The notes under the pieces were generated by a model that saw only the letters and a program-made list of their open reading frames with translations, did not search any database and was not told the origin of the DNA. A stretch of DNA of 64,000 nt from a cyanobacterium PCC 7702 (GTDB taxonomy: Bacteria > Cyanobacteriota > Cyanobacteriia > Cyanobacteriales > Nostocaceae), in assembly GCA_000332255.1 (NCBI GenBank), contig KB235926.1, forward strand, positions 1,717,112 to 1,781,111, read 5' to 3'. A program made the position numbers and the translations under genes. Below, in pieces: positions 46,866 through 57,641 of this stretch; position 1 is the stretch's first letter; every line of letters begins with the position of its first letter.

Positions 46866-46930
46866 TATATTTGTCTAGCCGTGAAAATCTGATGATTTGA
46901 AAAAAAGGTAGGCTTGTTTGTTGCAATTAA

Positions 46931-48385
46931 TCAAGTTGACCATACCACTTTTCCTGGTTGAGGTATATCTACACTTTCCTCACTCAACTGTGCAAATTTT
47001 GCGACGATCGCATCCAGATTTTTCTTAGCATCGCCAAACAGCATCAGCGTATTATCTTTATAGAACAGAGGATTTTCAACTCCGGCGTAGCCACTGGCCA
47101 TGCTGCGCTTCATTACTACAACGGTACTTGCTTTCCAAACTTCCAGCACAGGCATACCAGCAATAGGACTGTTAGGATTTTCTAAAGCACTGGGGTTGAC
47201 AGTGTCGTTAGCACCAATTACTAGTACTACATCTGTTTTCGGAAAATCCTCATTAATTTCATCCATTTCTAATACAATATCGTAGGGTACTTTTGCCTCC
47301 GCTAGAAGTACGTTCATATGTCCCGGCATGCGACCGGCTACTGGATGGATACCAAAGCGAACTTGGACACCGCGAACACGCAGATGTTTTGTTAATTCCG
47401 ATACAGCGTACTGAGCTTGAGCTACTGCCATACCGTAACCGGGAACAATAATCACACTTTTAGCACTGCGTAGAAGTTCGGCAGTATCCTCAGCAGTAAT
47501 TTTAGCTACTTCACCTCCTGTGCGAACGCTAGCGAATGCAGTTTCAGGAGCGGTCTGTCCACCAAAACCGCCGAGAATTACGCTCAGGAAGGAGCGATTC
47601 ATTGCTTTGCACATGATGTAGCTGAGGATAGCACCGCTACTACCTACTAAAGCACCTGTAATAATCAGCAAATCATTGGATAACATAAAGCCAGCAGCAG
47701 CTGCTGCCCATCCAGAGTAGCTGTTGAGCATGGAAATGACAACTGGCATATCAGCGCCACCAATTGCCATAACAAGATTAATGCCTAAAAGCGAGGCGAT
47801 CGCGCACATTAGTAACAAGGCTTCCAATCCGGTGGAATTTCCCCTGGTCAAGAATAGAAAACCAAGCCAAACAGAAGCTGCGATCGCGCTCAGGTTAAGC
47901 AAGTGACGTCCTGGCAAAAGAAAAGGTTTGCTGCTAATAATACCCCGCAGTTTCCCAAAGGCAACAACTGAACCTGTAAAAGTAACAGCACCAATGAAAA
48001 CACCGACAAAAATTTCAATTTGGTGGATTGTGGACTCCACTTGGGTCAAGGACTGCGATTGTTGCAGGTAATTGGCAATACCTACCAACACAGCTGCCAT
48101 CCCAACAAAGCTGTGTAAAATAGCGACAAGTTCTGGCATTGAGGTCATTGCTACCCGAGAAGCCACCATCGCACCAATAGCTGCTCCTGGTATAACCACC
48201 GAAGCTAAAAGACCGTACGAGTTTGCATCCAGTGACAGGGCAGTTGCCACAAAGGCAATCAACATGCCGATGATACCGTAAATATTACCTTTGCGAGCTG
48301 TTTGTTGCTCGGACAATCCTCCCAAGCTGAGAATGAATAAGGCGCTAGCCCCGATATATGCAACCGTTAGTAGGTTATTTGTCAT
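46931..48385 (-). CDS. pntB: NAD(P) transhydrogenase subunit beta
   Basis: 484-aa subunit. The N-terminal two thirds are membrane helices (about nine) that form the proton path; the C-terminus is the NADP(H)-binding domain III ([43 protein letters not shown]). It couples proton movement to hydride transfer between NADH and NADP. It starts 9 nt after pntA. Confidence 0.97.
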   Translation of the reverse strand: MTNNLLTVAYIGASALFILSLGGLSEQQTARKGNIYGIIGMLIAFVATALSLDANSYGLLASVVIPGAAIGAMVASRVAMTSMPELVAILHSFVGMAAVLVGIANYLQQSQSLTQVESTIHQIEIFVGVFIGAVTFTGSVVAFGKLRGIISSKPFLLPGRHLLNLSAIAASVWLGFLFLTRGNSTGLEALLLMCAIASLLGINLVMAIGGADMPVVISMLNSYSGWAAAAAGFMLSNDLLIITGALVGSSGAILSYIMCKAMNRSFLSVILGGFGGQTAPETAFASVRTGGEVAKITAEDTAELLRSAKSVIIVPGYGMAVAQAQYAVSELTKHLRVRGVQVRFGIHPVAGRMPGHMNVLLAEAKVPYDIVLEMDEINEDFPKTDVVLVIGANDTVNPSALENPNSPIAGMPVLEVWKASTVVVMKRSMASGYAGVENPLFYKDNTLMLFGDAKKNLDAIVAKFAQLSEESVDIPQPGKVVWST

Positions 48386-48394
48386 AGTTTCCTT

Positions 48395-50002
48395 CTACTT
48401 TTGGAACATCTTGAGCATGCGTTGGGTGACCAAAAAACCACCGGAAATATTTATTGTCCCGACTAAAATAGCGATCGCACCAAGGATGGTAGCCGATAAA
48501 CTTGACCCACCAGAAAGTTGCAGCATACCACCAATGATGATGATGCCGCTAATGGCATTGGTGACGCTCATCAAAGGCGTGTGCAAAGCAGGTTTAACAT
48601 TCCAGATCACTTGCCAGCCCACAAAGCAAGCAAGAACAAATACAGTCAAGTGAGACAAAAACGAAGCAGGCGCACTAATACCAATTCCCAACAAGGCTAA
48701 TCCCATTAAAAGCAGCCACAGGTCGCTGCTACTACTACTTTGCCCAGACGAAGATAAAGAAGAAGTCTGAACTGCTGCTGCTGGTATTTCCCTGGCAGCA
48801 GGGCTAGAACTATCGGAAGACTCCTTCTGCTTGTCTTCTTGTTTGCTTGTCTTTGTGTCTGCGGGCACAACTTTGGGTGGCGGCCAGGTAATTTCCCCTT
48901 TGTGAACTACCAAAGCGCCCCGAATTACCTCGTCTTCAAAATTAATTTGGTAGTTATTTCCTCCACCCATTTCTGCTAACAGATGGTAAAGATTTGTACC
49001 GTAAAGCTGGCTTGCCTGTTGCGCCATGCGACTGGGTAGATTGGTGAGACCGACGATTGTCACTCCTTTGTAACGATAAACTTCATCAGGATGGGTACAA
49101 GCACAATTACCACCTTGCTCTGCAGCTAAATCGACAATCACCGATCCTTGCTTCATACTCTCGACCATTTCCTGGGTCACCAGTAAAGGTGCTCTTTTTC
49201 CAGGAATCAGTGCCGTGGTAATGATAATATCTACTTCTTTAGCTTGAGCTGCAAACAGCTCCATTTCAGCTTTGATGAATTCATCGCTCATTACCTTGGC
49301 ATAGCCGCCCTCACCCGAACCGTCTTCTGCAAAATCCAGTTTTAAAAATTCTGCCCCTAAGCTTTCTACTTGCTCTCTCACCACAAGACGTGTATCAAAG
49401 GCGCGAACAATTGCACCCAAGCTTTTTGCTGTACCGATCGCCGCCAGTCCCGCAACACCAGCACCGATTACTAAAACTTTGGCAGGCGGCACTTTTCCCG
49501 CTGCTGTAATTTGCCCGTTCAAAAAGCGGCCAAAGTGGTTAGCGGCCTCGATAACAGCTCGGTAACCAGCCAGATTTGCCATTGAACTTAAGGCATCCAT
49601 TTTTTGCGCCCTACTGATGCGTGGAATCGCATCCATGGCTAGTACCGTCACCTTGCATGCAGCTAATTTTTCCAGCAAATCCTGGTTTTGGGCTGGCCAG
49701 ATAAAGCCAATTAACGTACTTCCCTCCTGCAAAAATTCGATTTCGTGTTTCCCAAAATTTGGATGCAACTGGGGTGGACGAACCTTAAGCACAATATCCG
49801 CTTGCGCCCATAAACTTGGAGCATCTGCAACAATACTGCATCCTGCTTGGATGTAAGCGTCATTTGTAAAATTTGCGTTTTCACCCGCACCAGATTCCAC
49901 AAGCACGTTGAAGCCAAGCTTCATCAGTTGCTTGGCTGTCTCAGGAGTGCCTGCTACACGACACTCACCCGGGTAAACTTCCTTGGGAATAGCGACTTTC
50001 AT
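48395..50002 (-). CDS. pntA: NAD(P) transhydrogenase subunit alpha, fused form
   Basis: 535-aa subunit. Residues 1-379 form the NAD(H)-binding domain ([28 protein letters not shown]), and 427-535 the membrane domain that is often encoded separately in cyanobacteria and photosynthetic bacteria. They are joined by a 47-residue Ser-rich, charged, low-complexity linker (380-426). So it has the fused layout known from E. coli, with an unusual linker. ATG start at 50002. Operon with pntB. Confidence 0.95.
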   Translation of the reverse strand: MKVAIPKEVYPGECRVAGTPETAKQLMKLGFNVLVESGAGENANFTNDAYIQAGCSIVADAPSLWAQADIVLKVRPPQLHPNFGKHEIEFLQEGSTLIGFIWPAQNQDLLEKLAACKVTVLAMDAIPRISRAQKMDALSSMANLAGYRAVIEAANHFGRFLNGQITAAGKVPPAKVLVIGAGVAGLAAIGTAKSLGAIVRAFDTRLVVREQVESLGAEFLKLDFAEDGSGEGGYAKVMSDEFIKAEMELFAAQAKEVDIIITTALIPGKRAPLLVTQEMVESMKQGSVIVDLAAEQGGNCACTHPDEVYRYKGVTIVGLTNLPSRMAQQASQLYGTNLYHLLAEMGGGNNYQINFEDEVIRGALVVHKGEITWPPPKVVPADTKTSKQEDKQKESSDSSSPAAREIPAAAVQTSSLSSSGQSSSSSDLWLLLMGLALLGIGISAPASFLSHLTVFVLACFVGWQVIWNVKPALHTPLMSVTNAISGIIIIGGMLQLSGGSSLSATILGAIAILVGTINISGGFLVTQRMLKMFQK

Positions 50003-50844
50003 AATCTGTCTTTTCTCCGTTCAACTTGAATTCCCTAGGCAAAAAGAGACAATAACTCGTTGAGAGTATGGATTTAAACATACTATTACAAGGGTAATGT
50101 TTTATATCTGTTACTGTCTTAATTCTTCACAACAAATCAGCATATTTCTATCAAATAAAATAAGTAGTTTATACCCATTTTCTATCCTTAGTAACATTTC
50201 CAAGCAGATGGTAATTTAAGCGAAGAAGGAGAAGCTCAAAAATTATTTACATTTTCGTGACGATTTATTTACGATTTATTTATAAGTGTGGCAATTATCA
50301 AATATTCTTTAAAAGATACCTAAATTGCAATTAATACCTACTCTCAGGCTTGAAAGTCTAATTTATTACTAAAAGATAACTATAAGTCCCATTGAGATTT
50401 TTGGGAGGTTTTCTAAATTGGTAAAATACCCAATAATCTTGCTACAGAATAACTAAGTAATTTTGAGTAATTGTGACCAGAAGCAAGGTATTTATGGAGA
50501 CAAATTCTGAAAATGTAAACTTGATTAAATCCACCACTTTCAAGCGCAGGGAAACTTCTCTTGGCCGAGAGACGAGGTAGTTTTTTGTGCCTTCTGTTCA
50601 CACGTTGAAAAATATAATAGCCGAACCTGATACGTCACAATCATAATAGAATTATTGCAAGTGCCAATTATTTATTATTTTGTTTGCGATTATACCGATT
50701 ATTAAAAATAATCAGGGCTAAGCTCACTCCCTATAAGCAAAGAAGTAGTTTGTTACCAAAGGACTACAAATCTAACGACGAGGTTAAATCTGGGTACTTA
50801 TATAAAGACTGCTCGTACCGAAAAGCTTGTTTTTGAGGAAGTAA
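50003..50844. other. Long AT-rich spacer without genes
   Basis: About 840 nt. There is no convincing reading frame. A small hairpin CTCTT-GGCC-GAGAG at 50557-50570 is followed by GTTTTTTG from 50580, which could end a plus-strand RNA; no gene lies before it. Confidence 0.4.
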
Positions 50845-50875
50845 AAATCTTCCGCCATAGCTTCAGCTTGGCGGA
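50845..50875 (-). terminator. Terminator of the second ChlP-like gene
   Basis: Minus-strand stem TCCGCCA / TGGCGGA (7 bp, inner AGCT pairing) followed by AGATTTTTAC, 15 nt past the stop. Confidence 0.8.
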
Positions 50876-50889
50876 GAGAGCGTTAATGA

Positions 50890-52008
50890 TTAGCCACCAA
50901 AGGGAGTTAGGCGCTTGATGGCGCGATCTGCTACATCTTTGTAGCGCAATTGACCGCAGAGTATTTTACCCATGATTTGAGGTGCAGAAGGACGTTTGAC
51001 ACCAACTTTATAACCAATACCAGGAAAACGATAAAATAGTCCAGCTAATTTTTGTGCCCAAGCCATATCAGCGCCCCATTCTTCATCGATCGCTTGAGAG
51101 TATTTTTCTAAAGCGTTAATATCGCCAGCTATGGCTCGATCAATTGCTTCTGCTGCTTTTAATCCAGTAAAAATCGAGGGACGAATACCTTCTGCAGTAA
51201 AAGGATCGACCACACAAGCCGCTTCCCCCGCTAAAAGAGCGCGATCGGTATGCAATTTTTGTTCTCCATTCCACAGACAAAGAGCATGACCGTACTGTTT
51301 GCAAACTTTTACGTCTAAACCAAAGGAATTACCGTACTCGTCTAAAATTTTCTTGAAGTCTTGCGGTTCGCCACCGATGAAGGTTCCAACACCAATAGAA
51401 TAGCCGTCTGCCTTCGGGAAGTTCCACAGATAACCGTTTTTGACCAGACCAAATTCGAAGTGAGCGATGTGACCATTTTCTACTCGAGCTGGCGCCTCAG
51501 CTTCTAAGGCCCCGGCTAAACGGCGCTTGCGTTCTTTAAAGCCCAGCCATTTTGCCATTGGCCCTTTTGCACCATCAGCAGCAATTAAATACTTACCTGT
51601 AAACGAACCATTAGCAGTGTTTACTAGCCAGCGATCGCTTTGAAATTCAATCCCCGTAACTTCCGTATTGTCTTTTAGTTGTGCACCTTGTTTTTGGGCT
51701 TGCTGAATTAAAAAATGGTCAAACACTTCTCGTCGTACCATCCATACTGGTTCCGGGGTTTGAAGTTCAGCTTCCACCGGATCCCCCATTTTCCAAGTAC
51801 AGCGAATTGTGTTAGCTTTGGCAGAAATTGCTGGGCTAAAGTCGAAGTCAAACCACTGAGCCACACTTGGCGATACTCCACCACCACAAGGTTTATATCT
51901 TGGCAAAGATTCTTTTTCCAGAACTAATACACAGCGTCCCCGCTTGGCTAAATGGTATGCAGCTGTTCCACCAGCTGGTCCGGCGCCGACAATAATACAG
52001 TCGTACAT
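50890..52008 (-). CDS. Geranylgeranyl reductase family FAD protein (ChlP paralogue)
   Basis: 372-aa flavoprotein of the same family as ChlP but clearly different: GAGPAGGTAAYHLAKRG for FAD, PRYKPCGGG, LIAADGAKGPMAKWLG and AGEAACVVDPFTAEGI. It ends without the ChlP C-terminal extension. Such proteins reduce isoprenoid chains or act in lipid or quinone metabolism; the substrate is unknown. Single gene with a good terminator. ATG start at 52008. Confidence 0.88.
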   Translation of the reverse strand: MYDCIIVGAGPAGGTAAYHLAKRGRCVLVLEKESLPRYKPCGGGVSPSVAQWFDFDFSPAISAKANTIRCTWKMGDPVEAELQTPEPVWMVRREVFDHFLIQQAQKQGAQLKDNTEVTGIEFQSDRWLVNTANGSFTGKYLIAADGAKGPMAKWLGFKERKRRLAGALEAEAPARVENGHIAHFEFGLVKNGYLWNFPKADGYSIGVGTFIGGEPQDFKKILDEYGNSFGLDVKVCKQYGHALCLWNGEQKLHTDRALLAGEAACVVDPFTAEGIRPSIFTGLKAAEAIDRAIAGDINALEKYSQAIDEEWGADMAWAQKLAGLFYRFPGIGYKVGVKRPSAPQIMGKILCGQLRYKDVADRAIKRLTPFGG

Positions 52009-52438
52009 ATGGCTGATTTTTTGCTCCTGATGATTGCTTAATTTTTATACTTTACCCTGAGATTACCTCACCAAAATTCAACTTGGATTTTGGCATCTAC
52101 CGTGCAAAATTTTACATCTATGTCAACTCGTTTCAATAATTTTATTGTTATCCGAGCATCTTTTTTCTGATATTTTTAATGATTTTTCTGAATTTTATTA
52201 TTTTTTAGCTCTTCTAATATTTCTCATATATTTTCGTTATTTCTATTTGTTTTTTCTGACATGGAAATTTATTTTTACCCTTAGCTTCTACTTTGTCCAT
52301 AAGTCTTGAGTTATATACATGACAAACTTTTACACCAAGTCGAGGGGAGAATTTATAAAGTTTTAGTAAATTCCTAACTGCAAATTTATGTGTCAAAGCA
52401 ATCAGAAAAATTCCATGACATGTTTTGTAAAAAGAGCT
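52009..52438. other. AT-rich spacer upstream of the ChlP-like gene
   Basis: 430 nt, mostly A and T. A 60-codon frame on the minus strand (52214-52396) has no homologue that I recognise and no ribosome site, so I do not call it. Confidence 0.4.
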
Positions 52439-52483
52439 AAAAATGAATAGTTGAGAGTTTATTTGTTAACTCCCAACTGTTCA
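52439..52483 (-). terminator. Terminator of the pyrH-frr operon
   Basis: Minus-strand hairpin: TGAA-C-AGTTGGGAGTT with AACTCTCAACT-A-TTCA and an 8-nt loop, directly followed by TTTTTAG. Confidence 0.85.
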
Positions 52484-52576
52484 TTCTTAACTAGATATGA
52501 TGTTTAAAAACAAACGAATTCAGCAGCAATCGATTATACTGAGTTGCCAGCTATACTGGAAATGAGGTGACTTGAT

Positions 52577-53125
52577 TTAGACAGTGGTTATGTCTTTTTC
52601 TTTTTCTGCTAGCAGTTCGTTGATTTTAGCAGTGTATTTGTCAGTCAATTTTTGTAGTTTTTCTTGCTGGTCGCGTGCTTCATCTTCAGTAATTTCTGAG
52701 TTTTTTTCCATTTTACGAATGGTGTCTAGAGCATCGCGGCGGATGTTACGAATAGCAATCCGCCCTTCTTCAGCATACTTAGCAGCAATTTTGACTAATT
52801 CTTTGCGGCGTTCGCTTGTTAGTGGAGGAATATTCAGTCGAATTACGGAACCGTCATTGTTAGGTGTTAGACCTACATCTGACATTGAAATTGCCTTTTC
52901 GATCAAATTCAAAGTATTGCGATCGTAAGGCTGAATCAGAATTGTTGTGGCATCCGGCGTACTGATATTTGCTAATGATTTTAGAGGTGTAGGTACGCCG
53001 TAGTAGTCCACCATCACCTTATCCAGCAAGCTCGCGTTAGCGCGACCAGTGCGGATGGTGTTAAAAGCTCGTTGAGTCGCCTCAACAGTCTTTTGCATCG
53101 TACTTTCAGCTTCAGCTAATTTCAC
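52577..53125 (-). CDS. frr: Ribosome recycling factor
   Basis: 182-aa factor that splits the post-termination ribosome with [31 protein letters not shown] and [13 protein letters not shown] are typical. The start is GTG at 53125: GGAGG lies 5 nt upstream and the protein then begins VKLAEAEST with family-normal length. An upstream in-frame start would add five residues. It overlaps the pyrH end by 14 nt, so translation is coupled. Confidence 0.96.
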   Translation of the reverse strand: MKLAEAESTMQKTVEATQRAFNTIRTGRANASLLDKVMVDYYGVPTPLKSLANISTPDATTILIQPYDRNTLNLIEKAISMSDVGLTPNNDGSVIRLNIPPLTSERRKELVKIAAKYAEEGRIAIRNIRRDALDTIRKMEKNSEITEDEARDQQEKLQKLTDKYTAKINELLAEKEKDITTV

Positions 53126-53840
53126 AAGAACCTCCCACAAGGGTGCCGATCGATTCTCCCATGACTGCGCGGCGGATGTTACCCCGCACGGTTAAGTCAA
53201 AGACGAGAATAGGAATATTATTCTCCTTACATAAGGCTATCGCGGTACTGTCCATTACCCGCAGATCTTTAGCTAAAACGTGACCGTATGTCAGAGTATT
53301 GTAGCGCTTGGCGTCGGGATGGATGTGAGGATCGGCATCGTATATTCCATCTACTTTGGTAGCCTTGAAAATAACATCAGCTTCAATTTCTGCAGCTCTT
53401 AAAGCAGCAGTAGTATCAGTGGTGAAAAAAGGATTACCAGAACCCGCACCAAAAATAACCACCCGCCCTTTTTCTAGGTGACGAATGGCGCGACGACGAA
53501 TATATGGTTCAGCTAACTCCTGCATCGCGATCGCTGTTTGGACTCGCGTTTGTACTCCTATTCGTTCTAGCGAATCTTGCAGCGTCATGGCATTCATTAC
53601 CGTAGCAATCATCCCGATGTAGTCAGCGGTGGCCCTGTCCATCCCCGCCGACGCCGCTTTCACGCCACGAAATATATTGCCTCCGCCAACGACGATGGCG
53701 ATCTGAACACCAGTAGCTACCACCTCTGCGATTTCCTGTGCTATTTCCTTGACCACTTCTGGGTCAATTCCATAGCCCATGTTGCCCATCAAGGCTTCAC
53801 CGCTTAATTTAAGTAAAACCCGTCGGTAATGTGTTCCCAT
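53112..53840 (-). CDS. pyrH: UMP kinase
   Basis: 242-aa amino-acid-kinase-fold enzyme making UDP from UMP. It has [37 protein letters not shown] and [10 protein letters not shown]. The ATG at 53840 gives the normal length; an extension to 53879 is not family-like. Its pairing with frr is the widely conserved pyrH-frr order. Confidence 0.96.
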   Translation of the reverse strand: MGTHYRRVLLKLSGEALMGNMGYGIDPEVVKEIAQEIAEVVATGVQIAIVVGGGNIFRGVKAASAGMDRATADYIGMIATVMNAMTLQDSLERIGVQTRVQTAIAMQELAEPYIRRRAIRHLEKGRVVIFGAGSGNPFFTTDTTAALRAAEIEADVIFKATKVDGIYDADPHIHPDAKRYNTLTYGHVLAKDLRVMDSTAIALCKENNIPILVFDLTVRGNIRRAVMGESIGTLVGGSCEIS

Positions 53841-53910
53841 GAAATTACGCTTTCTGAAAAAATATGCAATTACCTCCAATTTAAGATAACAATACAGTGA
53901 CTCTCTGTCT

Positions 53911-54465
53911 CTAGTTACGCCATACTATTGCAGTACCTGCAGCTTCTGTCTGTTTGGGATAAATTTCTTGACCTCGGAGCAAGCAAGCGATCGCTGTTTT
54001 GAAAAAATGCCTTTTTACACCCGAGGGATTTTCAGGGTTATCATCGATCAGTCCTTTGTAACGCAACACGCCATTACTATCTATTAAGAAAGCAGTTGGT
54101 GTTTTTCTGGCTCCAAAACTACGAATTACATCTTGAGTTGGATCCCAAAGGTAGGGGAAGTTTAACTTCCAATCTGCTGCCAAAGCTTTCATATTCTCAA
54201 AGCTTTCTATAGCTAGCTGACTCGCATCATTGCCATTGACGCCTATGAGTGTAAAACCTTGTTTGTAAAATTCCCTTTGAATATTTTTCAGTCTGTGTAA
54301 ATACAATTTTACATAGGGACAGTGGTTAGACATGGAAATGACGCCAACAGCTCGGAATTTTTCTAAATAACGCCTGAGATGGTGTACTTGCTTGTCAATT
54401 CCGGGCAATTCAAAATCCGGTGCGTAATTTCCCACTGGAGTATCAATTATTTCTAGTACATTCAT
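53911..54465 (-). CDS. Thioredoxin-fold redoxin (AhpC/TSA-like)
   Basis: 184-aa protein with [24 protein letters not shown] (Cys49) and [22 protein letters not shown]. The family ends GCSIKWR, with a second Cys; here it is GTAIVWRN, so that Cys is lost. One-Cys action or a different partner is possible. ATG start at 54465, with pyrH 70 nt downstream in the same direction. Confidence 0.87.
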   Translation of the reverse strand: MNVLEIIDTPVGNYAPDFELPGIDKQVHHLRRYLEKFRAVGVISMSNHCPYVKLYLHRLKNIQREFYKQGFTLIGVNGNDASQLAIESFENMKALAADWKLNFPYLWDPTQDVIRSFGARKTPTAFLIDSNGVLRYKGLIDDNPENPSGVKRHFFKTAIACLLRGQEIYPKQTEAAGTAIVWRN

Positions 54466-55017
54466 TTTTCCGACCCCTGGGAACTAAGAACAAAAATATC
54501 ATTCTCTTCATTTAGTAAGCGTCATTTTCCGATTCCAAACTACCCTGTTAAGGGTACTTTCTATTCAATGATTTTATTAATCTATTTTACAATCGTAAAT
54601 TGTGAAACTACTGAACATCATCCATACAAGTTTTAAATTAGACAAAAAAACAATCAGAGCGCGAAAACAAAAACCCTGCATTTGTAACTGCGGTAGCTGT
54701 TCTGTATCCAAGTGCCACTCAAAAGTAATGACAATGATGGGTGTGAACTTACCTGCAGGTCTCTCGATATTACTTATATTATTTTATACTATAAACAGGA
54801 GAACTTACTGAGGAAGGACAAAAAACCCCAGGAAAACAATGACTCCATAACTAGCAAGCTGAAATTTAGCCGAGGTAAGGGGTAAGACATCATTAGTTAC
54901 CGAGATGTTAGCCAGCAAGCATTCGTGACAAACTACGATCGCTGCTCAGCTTGTACACTATTTGTGGGGCTAATTTTAACATTTGTTGCGCCAAGGCTTA
55001 ATCTGGAGGGAACATTC
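54466..55017. other. Divergent spacer between the redoxin and hydrolase genes
   Basis: 552 nt. A GTG-started frame of 69 codons (54602-54811) has a Cys-rich patch (CICNCGSCSVSKC) and a hydrophobic tail. I cannot support it as a gene, but it is the only candidate here. Confidence 0.35.
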
Positions 55018-55917
55018 ATGACTGCTTCTATTTCCAAAACGGCGTTAACTCCAACAAAAACCTGGATGTGGCAAGGTTTTCCCATCTGTTATCATTCTCA
55101 AGGGAACGCTGGTCCGGCAATTGTTTTGATACACGGTTTTGGCGCTTCGTGGTTGCACTGGCGCAAAAATATTCCCGTGCTAGCAGAAAATTTTCGTGTT
55201 TACGCAATTGACTTGATTGGCTTTGGTGCTTCAGCTAAACCTAAACCAAATGAAAATATTGCCTACACAATCGAAACATGGGGACAACAAGTAGCAGATT
55301 TTTGCCGTGAAGTAGTAAACGAAAAAGCTTTTTTGATTGCTAACTCCATCGGTTGTGTTGTTGCTATGCAAGCTGCAGTAAGTAACCCTGACATTGCTTT
55401 AGGAGTGGCTTTGCTTAATTGTTCTCTCCGCTTGCTGCACGATCGCAAACGCAAAACTTTACCTTGGTACCGTCGTTGGGGAGCACCATTGCTGCAGCGC
55501 CTTTTATCTTTCAAACCTATAGGAGAAATTTTTTTCTCTGCAATTGCCAAACCGAAAACTGTACGCAAGATTCTTTTGAAAGCTTATGCGAATGCTTCAG
55601 CAGTAACAGAAGAATTAGTAGATATTCTGACTACACCAGCTAGCGATCCGGGAGCAGCAGCTGTATTTCTTGCCTTTACTTGTTATTCTCAAGGTCCTTT
55701 ACCAGAGGATCTTTTACCACAACTGCCATGTCCGGCAATTATTTTGTGGGGAACAGCCGATCCTTGGGAACCGGTAGAATTGGGCAGAGAATTAGCTAAC
55801 TACCCGTCGGTACAAAAATTTATACCTCTAGAAGACCTAGGACACTGTCCCCAAGATGAAGCTCCTGAGTTAGTAAACTCAATTTTACAAGACTGGATTT
55901 GGGAATGTACTAAATAG
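55018..55917 (+). CDS. Alpha/beta hydrolase
   Basis: 299-aa hydrolase. It has LIHGFGASWLHW for the oxyanion region, nucleophile Ser110 in IANSIGCVV, an Asp in the WGTADPWEPVELG segment, and His in LEDLGHCPQDE. Substrate unknown; similar cyanobacterial proteins are called epoxide hydrolase- or pheophytinase-like without proof. GGAGG 8 nt before the ATG at 55018 decides the start over an upstream one at 54925. Confidence 0.92.
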   Translation: MTASISKTALTPTKTWMWQGFPICYHSQGNAGPAIVLIHGFGASWLHWRKNIPVLAENFRVYAIDLIGFGASAKPKPNENIAYTIETWGQQVADFCREVVNEKAFLIANSIGCVVAMQAAVSNPDIALGVALLNCSLRLLHDRKRKTLPWYRRWGAPLLQRLLSFKPIGEIFFSAIAKPKTVRKILLKAYANASAVTEELVDILTTPASDPGAAAVFLAFTCYSQGPLPEDLLPQLPCPAIILWGTADPWEPVELGRELANYPSVQKFIPLEDLGHCPQDEAPELVNSILQDWIWECTK

Positions 55918-55929
55918 AAAAAGGATAAT

Positions 55930-57369
55930 TTAAGGTTGAGATTGTTCCTCCAGCAATCCTCTTTGTTGCAACCAATCTTTACCAACTTGGATGCTGATAT
56001 CAGAACCTAAATTACCAGTGCTTTCGACTCGTACTTCCCCAAAACCCAAAGTGTTGCGAATCACTTCCGCACTGTCACCATCTCCTTGCTGAGCAACAAT
56101 GTGGGTTACTTCTAGAGGTTCGCCCCAGCTTTTGGCGATATAGACGTTACGATAACCAGCTTTTTCTAGAACTCGGATCAAAGGTCGGAGATTGGTGCGA
56201 TCGCTGCTACCGGTGCTATCTTGAATTGCTACTCGTAAAGAGCCAGGATCAAAAGCTGGAGTTAGAGAATCCGTTGATGTTTTGAGATCGAAGTGTTGAG
56301 CCATCATGGCGCTAATGCGCTTTTTATAAGGCATCCAATAGCTAGCCTCAAATTCCTTTTTTTCGCTAAATCGCCCGGGTAACATTAACATCTGCATTTG
56401 GGAGCGATTAGTTCTGACTGCAAAACTGACCAATGCCAATAGTTCTTCCACAGTTAGGTTAGTATCTATATGCTCTTTCACAACATTGAGGATTTTAGGC
56501 AATTGGGTCAAAGTCACGGGATTGAGAGACTGTTCGATCAAAGCACGGATGACCATTTGTTGTCGCTGAATTCTGCCTATGTCCCCATTTTCGTCATGGC
56601 GGAAACGCAGAAGTTGCAAGGCTTTATCACCGTTAAGGTGCTGCTTTCCTTTCTTTAAGTTAATGTAGAGGTGTTGGGAATCATCTTGATACTTCATATC
56701 TTTGGGAACGTAAACTGTTACTCCTCCCAAAGCATCAATTAACTTAGCTACTCCCAAAACATTTATGCGCACGTAGCGGTCTATAGCTACCCCATCCAGG
56801 AGGTTACTAACGGTTTTTGCAGTTAAAGCAGGACCACCGTAAACGTTAGCAGCATTTATTTTTTTCATGCCGTGACCTTCTATTTCTACACGCGTATCTC
56901 TAGGAATAGAAAGCATGACTAATTTTTTCTTCTCTGGATCGAACCTCAGCAAAAGCATGACATCAGAAAGACCGTCAAAAGAATTTAACTGAGGTAGATA
57001 GCCGAGATGTTTGGTGTCTTCAGGAGCATTGGGAACGTCTGGCGGGAGTACGCTCATACCCATAACAAGGATATTGACCGGACGGGTGAGTTCTGAAAAT
57101 TGCAGTCCACCTCCAGAAATGCGATCGCTATCAAAAACCGCTGCTTCGTCAGGACTCAGATTGGCTTGCATCAAGGGTTTGCTACTTAAAGATACTGCCA
57201 ATAACGCTCCTGCGGTTGCCGACACCATAGCAATACCACTCATACCCACCCAAAACCATACCCAACGTCGCGATTTGGTATTTTTAATACTTTTGTCTGC
57301 GGATTTGGAGGGTTTAGCAGAGGGATTTCCTGGCGTCGAACTTCTGCGAATGGTCACTGGCTTCCTCAC
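55930..57369 (-). CDS. LytR-CpsA-Psr (LCP) family protein
   Basis: 479-aa membrane-anchored enzyme that attaches polymers to peptidoglycan. It has a Lys-rich cytoplasmic tail, one membrane helix (about 37-60), and an LCP domain with DVMLLLRFDPEKKKLVMLSIPRDTRV and KINAANVYGGPAL, then a LytR_C domain (about 375-465). The start is GTG at 57369. Likely substrates in cyanobacteria are wall glycans. It is convergent with the hydrolase, 12 nt apart. Confidence 0.92.
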   Translation of the reverse strand: MRKPVTIRRSSTPGNPSAKPSKSADKSIKNTKSRRWVWFWVGMSGIAMVSATAGALLAVSLSSKPLMQANLSPDEAAVFDSDRISGGGLQFSELTRPVNILVMGMSVLPPDVPNAPEDTKHLGYLPQLNSFDGLSDVMLLLRFDPEKKKLVMLSIPRDTRVEIEGHGMKKINAANVYGGPALTAKTVSNLLDGVAIDRYVRINVLGVAKLIDALGGVTVYVPKDMKYQDDSQHLYINLKKGKQHLNGDKALQLLRFRHDENGDIGRIQRQQMVIRALIEQSLNPVTLTQLPKILNVVKEHIDTNLTVEELLALVSFAVRTNRSQMQMLMLPGRFSEKKEFEASYWMPYKKRISAMMAQHFDLKTSTDSLTPAFDPGSLRVAIQDSTGSSDRTNLRPLIRVLEKAGYRNVYIAKSWGEPLEVTHIVAQQGDGDSAEVIRNTLGFGEVRVESTGNLGSDISIQVGKDWLQQRGLLEEQSQP

Positions 57370-57641
57370 ACTTAATTAACTTAACATCAATAATCCTTGC
57401 TAATTCTGCTTTCGAGTCAGCAGATCATCAACACATAACAGCTAAGTCTATAATTATCGGGCTAACTTTGGCACTTACGTGTGATCTAAAACACTTATAC
57501 TTGAATTTCTCCTAACTTTTAAGACAATCTCGAGACTTTTATATGAAGTATGGCAATATTAAGTAGGTTTTGACCAGGGTAACGCCAACATCCACAAAAA
57601 ATTAAGTCTAAATACGTACAGATATCTATCTAAGGTTAGAT

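Noticed and set aside
46658-46900. 80-codon plus-strand frame upstream of pntB end
   Set aside because: It covers the bidirectional terminator, has no recognisable similarity and ordinary-looking random composition.
50413-50601. 62-codon minus-strand frame in the long spacer
   Set aside because: No ribosome site, no similarity that I recognise, and it crosses the hairpin and T-run region.
54602-54811. 69-codon GTG frame with a Cys-rich patch (CICNCGSC)
   Set aside because: Looks metallothionein-like at first, but Cys spacing is irregular, no ribosome site is seen and the rest is unlike a known family.
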